Part shown: one piece after another, positions 35,449 through 44,318 of the stretch
Position numbering within the stretch: the stretch's first letter is position 1
Layout: the number at the start of each line of letters is the position of its first letter
Assembly (NCBI RefSeq): GCF_900100255.1
Contig: NZ_FMTS01000008.1
Span: 1 to 64,000, forward strand
Direction: 5' to 3'
Origin: Asticcacaulis taihuensis
GTDB lineage: Bacteria > Pseudomonadota > Alphaproteobacteria > Caulobacterales > Caulobacteraceae
DNA: 64,000 bases
The notes under the pieces: model-generated
The model's database searches: none
The model's input: the letters and a program-made list of their open reading frames with translations, nothing else
Told to the model about the DNA's origin: nothing
Position numbers and translations under genes: made by a program

Positions 35449-38244
35449 TCAGGGCGCATATCGCTGCGGCGCGCCGGGGAAGGTCAATTCGATACGATCC
35501 AACACAACGCCCGGATCGAGAGCATAGATTTTCACCGCATGGTCGCCGCGCGACAGGCTAACCTTTCCCGCCTGCCCCAAGGCCGTATTGCTCAGCACAT
35601 TGCGCTTCCAGGTATCGCTGCGGCCGACCGTCTTGAAATCGACCGTCTGGATGGGGCCGTCATCAACCTGAACGCCGACCTTGAGCCCGGTCTCCGGCGA
35701 TAGCGGATGGGTCGGCAGGGCAATCACGGTGAGGTCAGCCTCGCCTGCGCTGGTGGTGAAAATACTGTAGCTCAGGGGGGTGACAACCTGAGGCTGGCGA
35801 TGGCCCGGCAGATCGAGGCGCGAACGCAGGACGCGACCCTGGCTGCCGAGTTCGTCGATTGCCTCCCAGTCACCCGAAGCGGTCGACGCCGCCGGGATCG
35901 TCACCTGCCGCTCCGTCTCAACGGCATCGACCGGTGCGGAAGGCCCGTCCACCACATCAACGGGCACGTTGAAGGTCTGGGCGCCGCAGGTGATCGTCAT
36001 CCGGCCTGACTGCCCCTGCCCGTTCCAGTGGAACCCAAGACGCGACTGCCAGCGCGATGCTTCATCGAGCGTCAGGCGCGTCGTATCGGTGCTGATACCG
36101 GCGATTGGCGTGATCGTCACCGGCGTGTCTTTGGCCTCGCGGCTGTAGACCTCGATCACCTGATCGCCGGGCACGCCACGCACAAAGGTCAGGCGCGGGA
36201 AATCATGGGCATTGATCACCCGCCCGCCGGAAAAAGCCAGGTCACAGCCGGTCCGGTCCGAGGCGGCATAGTGCGGCCAGGCGGGCGGCGTAAAGACCGG
36301 CAAATCCCGCGGCCGGGCATCCATCATATGGCGCCACTTGCCGTTTTCCAGGGCGTTGTAAGCGGCGGTATCCGTATCGATGCCCGCCTGCGCTGCTTGA
36401 GCGTCCCTGACATAGCTGTTGGCGCCCGCGCGGCCATCACGCGCATAAAGCGCCGCCAGATCGAGCGACAGGATGCGCTTATTGAGATTACCGGCGCTGC
36501 GCACCGGGTAAAGCACCAGCTCGAAATAGGCGGCCTGCCTGTCCACCGGCAGGGTGGCGCCCAGCGCTTCAGCGCGCGCGGTCAGGCGGGCATAGGCCGC
36601 CAGGCGCGCCTGCGCCTCGTAACCATCCTCGCCGATAAAGCCATCGGTCTGCGGCCGCGTCACCGGCTCGACGCCGTTCCAGCCGAGAAACTCCGGCCGC
36701 CGGCTAAAGGCCAGGTCGTAATAATCCATCAGTATGGCGGCAATGTCCGTCGCCGAGCCATCATCGAACTGCGTCGCCGCCCACCGGCGCAAGGCCTCGC
36801 GCGGTGACGTACTGAAACCATCGGCGTCAAAGGCCAGATCGAGGGCATATTGCGTGAGAAACTCGGCGGGCTTGATATCACCGACATTGAAGATCCATTC
36901 GCGCCGCGACTGACGCGACCAGGCCTTGCCCATTTCCTCGGCGATCAGGCCGGGATGGGTGGTGGCCAGCCAGAGATAATCGTGCGGCTGCCCCCAATAG
37001 GACAGGTGATAATAGACGCCCGTACCGCCGGGGCGCTGGATTTCCGCCTCGGTCGGCAACTGGCGGATATAGCCGTAATTGTCGTCGGGCCACAGAAGCG
37101 TAATGTCTTCCGGCACCTTGAAGCCTGACTGGTAGGTATCGAGTACCTCCTTGTAGAGCGTCATGGTCTGCGGAATTTTGTCAGCGGGCTTGCTTAAGGT
37201 CCGGCTCAGGATATCGCGTTCGCTGTCGAGCGCGATTTGCAGTCCCTGGCGCGCCTGATCCTGGGTGTCGGCGCCTTCCATCGGGGTGTCGTGAACGCCG
37301 CGCAGGCCCACCGTATAGAGATTGTCGAAACCCTTGACCTCCGACACGCGCTTTTGCCAGTAGGCCGTCATGCGGTTGCGATTGGTGAAGATATTGAAAG
37401 CGCCATCACGCTTTTCGTTCCACTCGCCGAAATTGTTACGCATCAGCGCTTCGGAATGTGAGGTGCCCATCACAATGGCATAGTCATTGGCCAGTTTCGG
37501 ATTGGCCTTCATATCGTAGAACGGCGTCGAGACATCGTGCATGGCCGGCCACAGGGTATTGGCCTTCAGACGCCACATAAGTTCGTAAATGCGGGCATAG
37601 GTTTTCGGGCCGATATTGCCGGTCTGGGGATCGTAGGTCTTGGCTGCCCAGGGTTTGAGGCCCCAATCCTCGTCATTGAGAAAGATGCCGCGATAGGTCA
37701 CGGAAGGGGCTTTCGACGTGACGGGCGCGGCGGACACGTGCAGGCGCTCGACGCGGCGCGGCGCGACATCGGCCCACCATTCCCACGCGGACACACCCAT
37801 TTCGCGGCTCAAGTCAACCACGCCATAGATCATGCCCCTTCGATCGGCGCCGTAGATCAGCAGGATATTCTGGTGCGCAGATGTGGTGATGACTACGCGC
37901 CCGTAGCGTTCCCAGGCGCCCGAAAGGGTCGCGAGATCGATATGATGGAATTGCGCCAGTTGCTTCACCAGCGGGCTTTCCAGATCGCCGATCACGACAC
38001 AGTCGGGCCGGCACGCCGCAAGGCGGGTCGCAACGACCGGCGCCTGGCCGGTTATTTTTTGCAGATCACCGGCCAGCATTCGCGCCGCCAGGCCGGGAGT
38101 GGCGCCCTTTCCGCTGTAGACGACGCTGGCCACATGTCCGCCGTCATAAAGCGCGAAATCCGGCGACTGCGCCCAGGCGCCTCCCGCCATCATGGCAGCC
38201 ATCAGCCCCACAGCAGACACATATATTCGCCGGCTTCGCTTCAT
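35449..38244 (-). CDS. GH115 family alpha-glucuronidase
   Basis: This 931-residue exported protein (signal peptide ending GGAWAQ) belongs to GH115, which removes (4-O-methyl-)glucuronic acid from internal or terminal sites of xylan or arabinogalactan. Family blocks are RGIFLNDEDWGLKPWA, MWRLKANTLWPAMHD, GTSHSEALMRNNFGEW and DDNYGYIRQLP; a C-terminal GH115-C domain with beta structure follows. It heads an operon GH115-GH92-phosphatase. The promoter region 38245-38473 is shared with the divergent GH2 gene and holds a TTGG-N4-CCAA site. Confidence 0.93.
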   Translation of the reverse strand: MKRSRRIYVSAVGLMAAMMAGGAWAQSPDFALYDGGHVASVVYSGKGATPGLAARMLAGDLQKITGQAPVVATRLAACRPDCVVIGDLESPLVKQLAQFHHIDLATLSGAWERYGRVVITTSAHQNILLIYGADRRGMIYGVVDLSREMGVSAWEWWADVAPRRVERLHVSAAPVTSKAPSVTYRGIFLNDEDWGLKPWAAKTYDPQTGNIGPKTYARIYELMWRLKANTLWPAMHDVSTPFYDMKANPKLANDYAIVMGTSHSEALMRNNFGEWNEKRDGAFNIFTNRNRMTAYWQKRVSEVKGFDNLYTVGLRGVHDTPMEGADTQDQARQGLQIALDSERDILSRTLSKPADKIPQTMTLYKEVLDTYQSGFKVPEDITLLWPDDNYGYIRQLPTEAEIQRPGGTGVYYHLSYWGQPHDYLWLATTHPGLIAEEMGKAWSRQSRREWIFNVGDIKPAEFLTQYALDLAFDADGFSTSPREALRRWAATQFDDGSATDIAAILMDYYDLAFSRRPEFLGWNGVEPVTRPQTDGFIGEDGYEAQARLAAYARLTARAEALGATLPVDRQAAYFELVLYPVRSAGNLNKRILSLDLAALYARDGRAGANSYVRDAQAAQAGIDTDTAAYNALENGKWRHMMDARPRDLPVFTPPAWPHYAASDRTGCDLAFSGGRVINAHDFPRLTFVRGVPGDQVIEVYSREAKDTPVTITPIAGISTDTTRLTLDEASRWQSRLGFHWNGQGQSGRMTITCGAQTFNVPVDVVDGPSAPVDAVETERQVTIPAASTASGDWEAIDELGSQGRVLRSRLDLPGHRQPQVVTPLSYSIFTTSAGEADLTVIALPTHPLSPETGLKVGVQVDDGPIQTVDFKTVGRSDTWKRNVLSNTALGQAGKVSLSRGDHAVKIYALDPGVVLDRIELTFPGAPQRYAP

Positions 38245-38408
38245 TGACGCTTCCTCGTCCTGATCAGCGCTAGCTTATTTGCGACACGCTTTAAACTGAT
38301 CGACCAATTATCAAGCAGATCAGTCACGTAAACGCAAGGCAAAACCAGAGCGCTCTAAACAAATCCTGTCTAAATCACTCTATTTTCAAAGCCGGCCATG
38401 TTACGATC

Positions 38409-38437
38409 TTGATCATTTGGCCAACCAATTATAGGCT
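38409..38437 (+). promoter_or_regulatory. GH2 promoter with TTGG-N4-CCAA operator in the spacer
   Basis: TTGATC (38409-38414), a 17-base spacer and TAGGCT (38432-38437) form a plausible promoter. The spacer contains TTGGCCAACCAA (38417-38428), a match to TTGG-N4-CCAA, the form of UxuR/ExuR sites. A repressor bound there would block RNA polymerase. The same site lies upstream of the divergent GH115 gene. A half-site (ACCAATTA) is at 38303-38310. Confidence 0.65.
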
Positions 38438-38473
38438 CCCCAAAACGCTAAATCCCGCCGGAAAGGACTCATC

Positions 38474-40987
38474 GTGATACAGCACAGTCGCCGCGCCCTG
38501 CTCCAGACTGCCGCCCTCCTGACGGTGCCGCTGCCAAACTCTGTGACCGCTACGCCCGCCTGGAGCGCGCCACAAAAGGCTCAGCCCGCCGATGACCTCG
38601 CACCGCGCGAACGCATGTCGCTGGATTTCGGCTGGCGCTTTGCGCTGGGCCACGCCACCGAGGTGCATCGTGATTTCGACTTTGGCCTCGACCAGAAGAC
38701 CTTCGCCAAACAGGGCGCCAATGTCGCCACCGCCGCCGCACTCGATTTCGATGACAGCACCTGGCAGCCGGTAAACCTGCCGCACGACTGGGTGATCGAC
38801 CTGCCTTTCGCCAAAAACGACTATTTCATACCGCCGGCGAACCCCGAGGACGGTGATTCCGCCGCCGGTCATGGCTACAAGGCCGTGGGGCGCAAGTTCC
38901 CGGAAAACAGCATCGGCTGGTATCGCAAGGTGTTCACCCTCACCAAGGCCGACGAAGCCAAGCGCCTGACGATCGAGTTCGACGGCATTTTCCGCGACGC
39001 CACCATCATCTTCAACGGCTATATCCTGACGCGTCATGACAGCGGCTACTGCCCGGTGACCGTCGATATCACCAACTTCATCAATGTCGATGGCCCGAAC
39101 GTGCTTGTGGTCCGCGCCGACGCCACCCTGGGCGAAGGCTGGTTCTACGAAGGCGGCGGCATCTATCGCCACGTCTGGCTGGTCAAGACGGCGCGCACCT
39201 ATATCGATCAGTGGGGCGTATGCGTTCGCGCCGATACCTCCGGCAAGCTGTCGATCGACACCGATGTGACAAATGCCACCGATAGCGACCGCCAACTCCA
39301 GGTCGTCTCGACCGTGATGGACCAGGACGGCAAGGTGGTGACGCAACTGACCGGCGCCACCGATGTGAAAGCGCGCAAGGGCGCCACCCTCAGTCAGACC
39401 GGCGTCCTCTCGCCGGTACGACTGTGGTCGCTGGACGACCCGCACCGCTACACGGTGCTCACAGAGCTGAAGGACGGTGACACGGTCATCGACACCTGCA
39501 TCAGCCGGTTCGGCGTCCGCGATGTCCGCTTCGATGCCAAGGAAGGCTTCTTCCTCAATGGCCAGGGAATGAAGATCAAGGGCACTAACAATCACCAGGA
39601 CCATGCCGGCGTTGGCGTCGCCATTCCGGATGCCATGCAATACTGGCGCGTAAAGCAACTGAAAGACATGGGCGCAAACACCTGGCGCTGTTCGCACAAC
39701 CCGCCGACGACCGAACTGCTGGACGCCTGCGATGAGCTGGGCATGATGGTGATTGATGAGACCCGGATGATGACCTCGACGCCGACCGGGCTCGAACAAC
39801 TGGAAACCCTGATCCGCCGCGACCGCAATCATCCGAGCATTATCCTGTGGTCGATCGGCAATGAGGAAACGGCGCAACAGGGCACCGAACGGGGTTTAAA
39901 GATCGCCATGGACATGCGCCGACTGGTCAAGTCGCTCGATCCCATCCGGCCGGTCACGGCCGCCATGAACCACTATATGGGCCACGGCATCACGCCGGCG
40001 CTTGATGTGATGGGCTTCAACTATCATGAATCGGATATCGAGCCATTCCGCAAGCTCTACCCCGACATGCCGATCGTCGGCACCGAGACAGCCAGCGCAG
40101 TTTCGACACGCGGCGAATATGTCCGTGATGATGTGAAGGGCTATGTACGCGCCTATGATCTCGACGCCCCCTCCTATGCCAAGACGGCCGAGGCCTGGTG
40201 GACGCTGTATAATTCCAAACCCTATCTCTCCGGCGGGCTGGTATGGACCGGTTTCGACTATCGCGGCGAACCGACCCCCTTCAATCGCTGGCCGGAAATT
40301 TCCTCGCATTTCGGTATATTGGATACCTGCGGCTTCCCGAAAGACATCTATTATTACTACAAATCCTGGTGGCAGTCCGAGCCGGTCATGCACCTTTTCC
40401 CGCACTGGAACTGGGAGGGACAGGAAGGCCAGGATATCGCGGTCTGGGTCCATTCCAATCTCGACGCGGTAGAACTGTTCGTCAATGGCAAGAGCGCGGG
40501 CCAAAAGACGGTCGTGAAAGATCGCCACCTCGAATGGTCGGTGCCCTACGCGCCGGGATCGATCACCGCCTATGGCTACAGGAACGGCAAGGTGGTGATG
40601 AAGCAGACGCGCAAGACGGCGGGGCTGGCCTACAGCGTCACCCTGACGGCGGACCGCAGCAGCTTCAGTGCCGATGGGCGCGATGTCATCATGCTGAAGG
40701 CCGAGGTGTTCGACCGCGCCGGCGTCCCCGTGCCGCGGGCCGACAACCTGATCCACTTCGATGTCGATGGCCCGGCCCGTATCATCGGTGTCGGCAATGG
40801 CAATCCGACCAGCCATGAGGCCGATCATGCCACCTCGCGCATGGCCTTCAATGGTCTGGCTCAGGCGATCCTGCAAGGCCAGCACAAAGCCGCCGGCACC
40901 GTGACGGTGATCGCACGCAGCAATGGCCTCGTCTCCGGCCGGGTGACGCTCAAGGCAATGGACGTGCCCTTGCCGGCGGAAATTTAG
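38474..40987 (+). CDS. GH2 family beta-galactosidase-like enzyme
   Basis: This 837-residue exported protein has a twin-arginine signal (HSRRALLQTAALLT) and the GH2 layout: sugar-binding domain, Ig-like domain, TIM barrel, then DUF4982 and Big-like domains. The acid/base Glu464 is in SIGNEE and the nucleophile Glu538 in GTETAS. The DUF4982-containing branch holds mostly beta-galactosidases, but beta-glucuronidase or other activity cannot be excluded. The start is GTG 38474 with AAAGGA 7 bases upstream. It is transcribed alone, divergent from the GH115 operon, from a promoter carrying the locus operator. Confidence 0.9.
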   Translation: MIQHSRRALLQTAALLTVPLPNSVTATPAWSAPQKAQPADDLAPRERMSLDFGWRFALGHATEVHRDFDFGLDQKTFAKQGANVATAAALDFDDSTWQPVNLPHDWVIDLPFAKNDYFIPPANPEDGDSAAGHGYKAVGRKFPENSIGWYRKVFTLTKADEAKRLTIEFDGIFRDATIIFNGYILTRHDSGYCPVTVDITNFINVDGPNVLVVRADATLGEGWFYEGGGIYRHVWLVKTARTYIDQWGVCVRADTSGKLSIDTDVTNATDSDRQLQVVSTVMDQDGKVVTQLTGATDVKARKGATLSQTGVLSPVRLWSLDDPHRYTVLTELKDGDTVIDTCISRFGVRDVRFDAKEGFFLNGQGMKIKGTNNHQDHAGVGVAIPDAMQYWRVKQLKDMGANTWRCSHNPPTTELLDACDELGMMVIDETRMMTSTPTGLEQLETLIRRDRNHPSIILWSIGNEETAQQGTERGLKIAMDMRRLVKSLDPIRPVTAAMNHYMGHGITPALDVMGFNYHESDIEPFRKLYPDMPIVGTETASAVSTRGEYVRDDVKGYVRAYDLDAPSYAKTAEAWWTLYNSKPYLSGGLVWTGFDYRGEPTPFNRWPEISSHFGILDTCGFPKDIYYYYKSWWQSEPVMHLFPHWNWEGQEGQDIAVWVHSNLDAVELFVNGKSAGQKTVVKDRHLEWSVPYAPGSITAYGYRNGKVVMKQTRKTAGLAYSVTLTADRSSFSADGRDVIMLKAEVFDRAGVPVPRADNLIHFDVDGPARIIGVGNGNPTSHEADHATSRMAFNGLAQAILQGQHKAAGTVTVIARSNGLVSGRVTLKAMDVPLPAEI

Positions 40988-41070
40988 TATAAATTCGGAA
41001 AAGCAGCCAGCAGCCGGTGCCGCAAACCACGATGGGATGGAGAGGTGGCAATCATAAGCGGGCGCGTTTC

Positions 41071-41130
41071 TTACCCCTCCGTCTCGACGCGCTTCGCTTG
41101 CTCGACACCTCCCCTCCAAGAGGGGAGGAT
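41071..41130. repeat. Palindromic repeat, family A single unit
   Basis: TTACCCCTCCGTCTCGACGC, then GCTTGCTCGACACC and the hairpin CCTCCCCTCCAAGAGGGGAGG. It is one arm of the element found at 6510-6660 and 16877-17036. It separates the convergent GH2 and GH43 genes and may stop transcription from both. Confidence 0.6.
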
Positions 41131-41144
41131 AAAGAGCACGGGTT

Positions 41145-42110
41145 TTATTTTGGGCGCGTAACGGCCGGGGCAGTCGGGTGGACTTCATTGATCGTGCCGT
41201 CCGGATTATAGATCATCGGCTCTATGGCGATGGAGCGCCTGTAGTCGCCGCCGCCCGGCAGGAGGCTGTTATGATAGAACAGCCAGGACTTGCCCTGACG
41301 CTCGATGATCGCCTGGTGGTTGGTCGAGATCGGCAGGTAGTCGAGGATCACACCACGGTAGGCATACGGTCCCATCGGCGATTTTGACGTGGCATAGACG
41401 ATTTGCCCCGGCCAGCCCGTCGAGAAGCTGAAATAGTAGAGCCCGTTATGTTTATGGAAAAACGGCGCTTCACCGTACTTCTTCTTCGGATCATCCGACG
41501 GGAAGCCGGTGATGACCAGGTCCATGATCGGGCCGTCTGTATGGATCATGTCGCGCTTCAGCTTGACGATCTTGGGCACGCGCGTGCCGAAAGCCAGGTA
41601 AGCCTGGCCGTCGTCATCGATCAGCACGGTAGGGTCGATCGGCTCGGCGCCGGCATTGGCATCGCGTGCCTTGTCGATCAGCGCATCGCCCCTGGCATCG
41701 ACAAACGGCCCTTCCGGTGATTTCGACACGGCCACACCGATCTTGTCGCCGCCGACAGGCGCATAATAATAGTATTTGCCATTGCGATAGGCGGCTTCCG
41801 GCGCCCAGGCCTTGGCATCAGGACGCGCCCATTTGAACACGCTCACCGACAGGAAAGACCCATCGTCCTGCCAGTGTTCCAAGTCCCTGGAGCTGAAGAC
41901 GCGCCAGTCGGTTGAATCCCAGTACTTGCCGGAATTGTCCTGATCATTAGTGGCGTACAGATAGTAGCGGCCCTTGAAATAATGCGGCGACGGGTCGCCA
42001 TTGAAACGAGTGGATATCGGCGCGCCTACAAAGGCGTGGGCCGCCGCTGAAAAAGCCGCCAGTCCCAGGACGATGCCTATTGCCGTTTTCAATTTGCACT
42101 TGGTCTTCAT
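41145..42110 (-). CDS. GH43 family glycosidase, exported
   Basis: This 321-residue five-bladed propeller enzyme has a signal peptide (ending AAHA). The three catalytic acids of GH43 are visible: base Asp in NGDPSPHYF, pKa-modulating Asp in DPTVLIDD, acid Glu in YGEAPFFHK. GH43 enzymes are alpha-L-arabinofuranosidases, beta-xylosidases or galactan exo-hydrolases; the exact activity is not determined by these motifs. ATG 42110 with AGGAG upstream is used. It follows the GH92 copy 2 stop by 20 bases and is the last gene of the halogenase-GH92-GH43 operon. Confidence 0.9.
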   Translation of the reverse strand: MKTKCKLKTAIGIVLGLAAFSAAAHAFVGAPISTRFNGDPSPHYFKGRYYLYATNDQDNSGKYWDSTDWRVFSSRDLEHWQDDGSFLSVSVFKWARPDAKAWAPEAAYRNGKYYYYAPVGGDKIGVAVSKSPEGPFVDARGDALIDKARDANAGAEPIDPTVLIDDDGQAYLAFGTRVPKIVKLKRDMIHTDGPIMDLVITGFPSDDPKKKYGEAPFFHKHNGLYYFSFSTGWPGQIVYATSKSPMGPYAYRGVILDYLPISTNHQAIIERQGKSWLFYHNSLLPGGGDYRRSIAIEPMIYNPDGTINEVHPTAPAVTRPK

Positions 42111-42130
42111 AGTCTTGTGACTCCTGACGG

Positions 42131-44302
42131 TTATGGTTTCATCGCCCAACGGCCGGGCTGGCTGCCTAGCGTCAGTTCAAGGGTGCCGCCTGTCATGATT
42201 TCGGCCTGCGAAATCCAGGGTGTATTCAGCGGTCGGCCGTTCAGAGTGGCTGTCTGGATGTAGATCTGGTCCGGGCCGGCATTGCGCGCGATGAGGGTAA
42301 AGGTCTTGCCGCTTTCCAGATGGATGACGGTTTTGGGCTGATGCGGCCCGTGCAGATAGAACAGGTCGGTGCCGAGCTTCGGGAACAGGCCGATACGGTT
42401 AAAGACATAGTGCGAACTCATGGCGCCATTGTCTTCATCACCCGGATAAGCGTCGGCGGAAAACTTCTTGAAAATCTCATTGGCCCAGTAGGTACTCAGG
42501 TCGGGCCGCCCGACATTGCTGAACAGCCAGGGCGTTGCGAAGGATGGCTCGTTGGTGATATCGATCAGGCCCGATGACAGGGCATGCTGGAGACGCCTGA
42601 TGAACATATCGCGGCCGCCCATGGCGGTGACCATGCCGGGGATATCGTGCAGCATGTCGTAGGAATAGATCCACGCCGTGCCTTCGTAGAAACCGACATT
42701 GTTGTAGGTCTTGCCGTCCCAGCCCAGTTTCGGATCGATGTCCTGGAAGGCGCCATCAACCTGTTTCGGCAGGATGAAGCCGGTATAGCCGTCGCTTTCC
42801 GTTTTCGCATTCCAGACATTACGCCACATCTTCGCGCGCGAGGCCAACACCGCCGCCTCGTTTGTGTGGCCGGTGCCTTCTGCCAGCTTGCCGGCATAGA
42901 AGTCATTGAGCGCGAAGCCGATGGTGGATGACCCCGACCGGGCACGCTGGTTATCCGGCTCCGGGCTCTGGTCGCCGACCGCGAAATAGAGCTGGCTCAG
43001 GTAGCGCGGGCTGCGGCGCTGGAAGGCGTTGAAATGGGTGACGCGATAGGCGTTCTGCCAGTTGACACCGGGCACGCCGCGGATCAGCCCCTCTCCGATG
43101 ACATTATCGACCTCGTCACCGCCTTGGCCCACATGGTAGTTCCGACCCGCGATAAAGGCGGTATCGAAGGCGCCGAAGCGATCAAAGGCATGGACGATGG
43201 AAGCGATATTGCCGGCATAGTCATGCGGGCGGATCAGCGACATAAGCGGAAATTCTGTGCGGTAAGTATCCCACAGGGTATAGTAGTCGTCCCAATGGGG
43301 CGTGCCGAGATCGGCGTCGGCCTGGTCGAGCGAGCGGTCGCGCGGCTGGATGGCGGTGTGGTAAAGCGCCGTATAGAAGCGCTTCAGGTTGGCTTCCGAC
43401 ACACCGGAAATTTCGATCTGGCTGAGCGAGGTGTTCCAGGCCGCTTGCGCCGCCTGACGGACGCCGTCGAAATCCCAGCCGGGGATGTCATGATCCAGAA
43501 GGGCCTCGGCCTTCTCGGCGGAAGTGAAGGAGACGGCAATCTTCATCAGCACCGGCTTCCCGCCTTGCGCATCGAATGACCACCAGGCGCCGAGCCTTTG
43601 ATCGGCGGGGGTGGCGCCCGAGGTCGCGCCGGCAAGGGTTTCGCCGCCTTTGAATACGCCCCAGGCCTTGGGCTTCTGGTCGACCTTGGCGCAGAACCAG
43701 ATATCGACCAGGGCCGGGTTCCAGTAGCCCTTGGCCTTCACATGGCCGATGATCTTGCCTTCCGCCGGATAGAGCGTCACATCCGCCTGATCAGAGGCCA
43801 CCAGTCCCTTGATCTTGCGTGTAATGTCGAAGACGAGCTGCGCCTGATCCGTCTGCGGGAAGCTGACGCGATAGATGGCGGCATAGTGCGAGGGCGTCAC
43901 CTCGACGCGCGTCTGGTAGCGATCAAGCGTCACAGCATACAGATCGGCCGCCGCCTGCTCGCCGGACTTCTCGGAAAGGTGCGCCGCCTCATCGAACACC
44001 GGCGCACCGACCTGCGGCGATACCAGGAAGGTGCCATAGGTCGTCACCCCGCCGGAGCCTTGCGTATGCAACTGGCCAAAACCGCTGATCGGCGCCGCTG
44101 GATCATAACCGGCATTGCTGCCGGTCAGGGTTTCCGGACTGGGATGAATAGAGCCCGACGGCAGGGCCGGCCCCGGCACTGTATCGCCCTGATTGTCATT
44201 CCCCACCCCAACCATCGGATTGACGTAAGTGTAGAGCGGTACCTGAGCGTAGGCCGGAAGCGTCCATAAACAGGCGACGGCGCATAACAGGATGGTTTTC
44301 AT
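42131..44302 (-). CDS. GH92 family exo-alpha-mannosidase (copy 2)
   Basis: This 723-residue exported protein has a signal peptide (MKTILLCAVACLWTLPAYAQ) and GH92 blocks: YVNPMVGVGNDNQGDTVPGP, LWDTYRTEFPLMSLI, the acid-site motif DITNEPS, and GDEDNGAMSSHYVFNRIG. The usual GNEP acid motif reads TNEPS and the loop after it differs from copy 1, so specificity probably differs. It starts 16 bases after the halogenase-like stop and precedes GH43, forming one transcript. Confidence 0.92.
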   Translation of the reverse strand: MKTILLCAVACLWTLPAYAQVPLYTYVNPMVGVGNDNQGDTVPGPALPSGSIHPSPETLTGSNAGYDPAAPISGFGQLHTQGSGGVTTYGTFLVSPQVGAPVFDEAAHLSEKSGEQAAADLYAVTLDRYQTRVEVTPSHYAAIYRVSFPQTDQAQLVFDITRKIKGLVASDQADVTLYPAEGKIIGHVKAKGYWNPALVDIWFCAKVDQKPKAWGVFKGGETLAGATSGATPADQRLGAWWSFDAQGGKPVLMKIAVSFTSAEKAEALLDHDIPGWDFDGVRQAAQAAWNTSLSQIEISGVSEANLKRFYTALYHTAIQPRDRSLDQADADLGTPHWDDYYTLWDTYRTEFPLMSLIRPHDYAGNIASIVHAFDRFGAFDTAFIAGRNYHVGQGGDEVDNVIGEGLIRGVPGVNWQNAYRVTHFNAFQRRSPRYLSQLYFAVGDQSPEPDNQRARSGSSTIGFALNDFYAGKLAEGTGHTNEAAVLASRAKMWRNVWNAKTESDGYTGFILPKQVDGAFQDIDPKLGWDGKTYNNVGFYEGTAWIYSYDMLHDIPGMVTAMGGRDMFIRRLQHALSSGLIDITNEPSFATPWLFSNVGRPDLSTYWANEIFKKFSADAYPGDEDNGAMSSHYVFNRIGLFPKLGTDLFYLHGPHQPKTVIHLESGKTFTLIARNAGPDQIYIQTATLNGRPLNTPWISQAEIMTGGTLELTLGSQPGRWAMKP

Positions 44303-44318
44303 ACGTCTTTCCGCTTCA

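Noticed and set aside
38429-39877. 482-codon open frame on the minus strand
   Set aside because: Antisense to the GH2 gene, whose catalytic motifs are all on the other strand.
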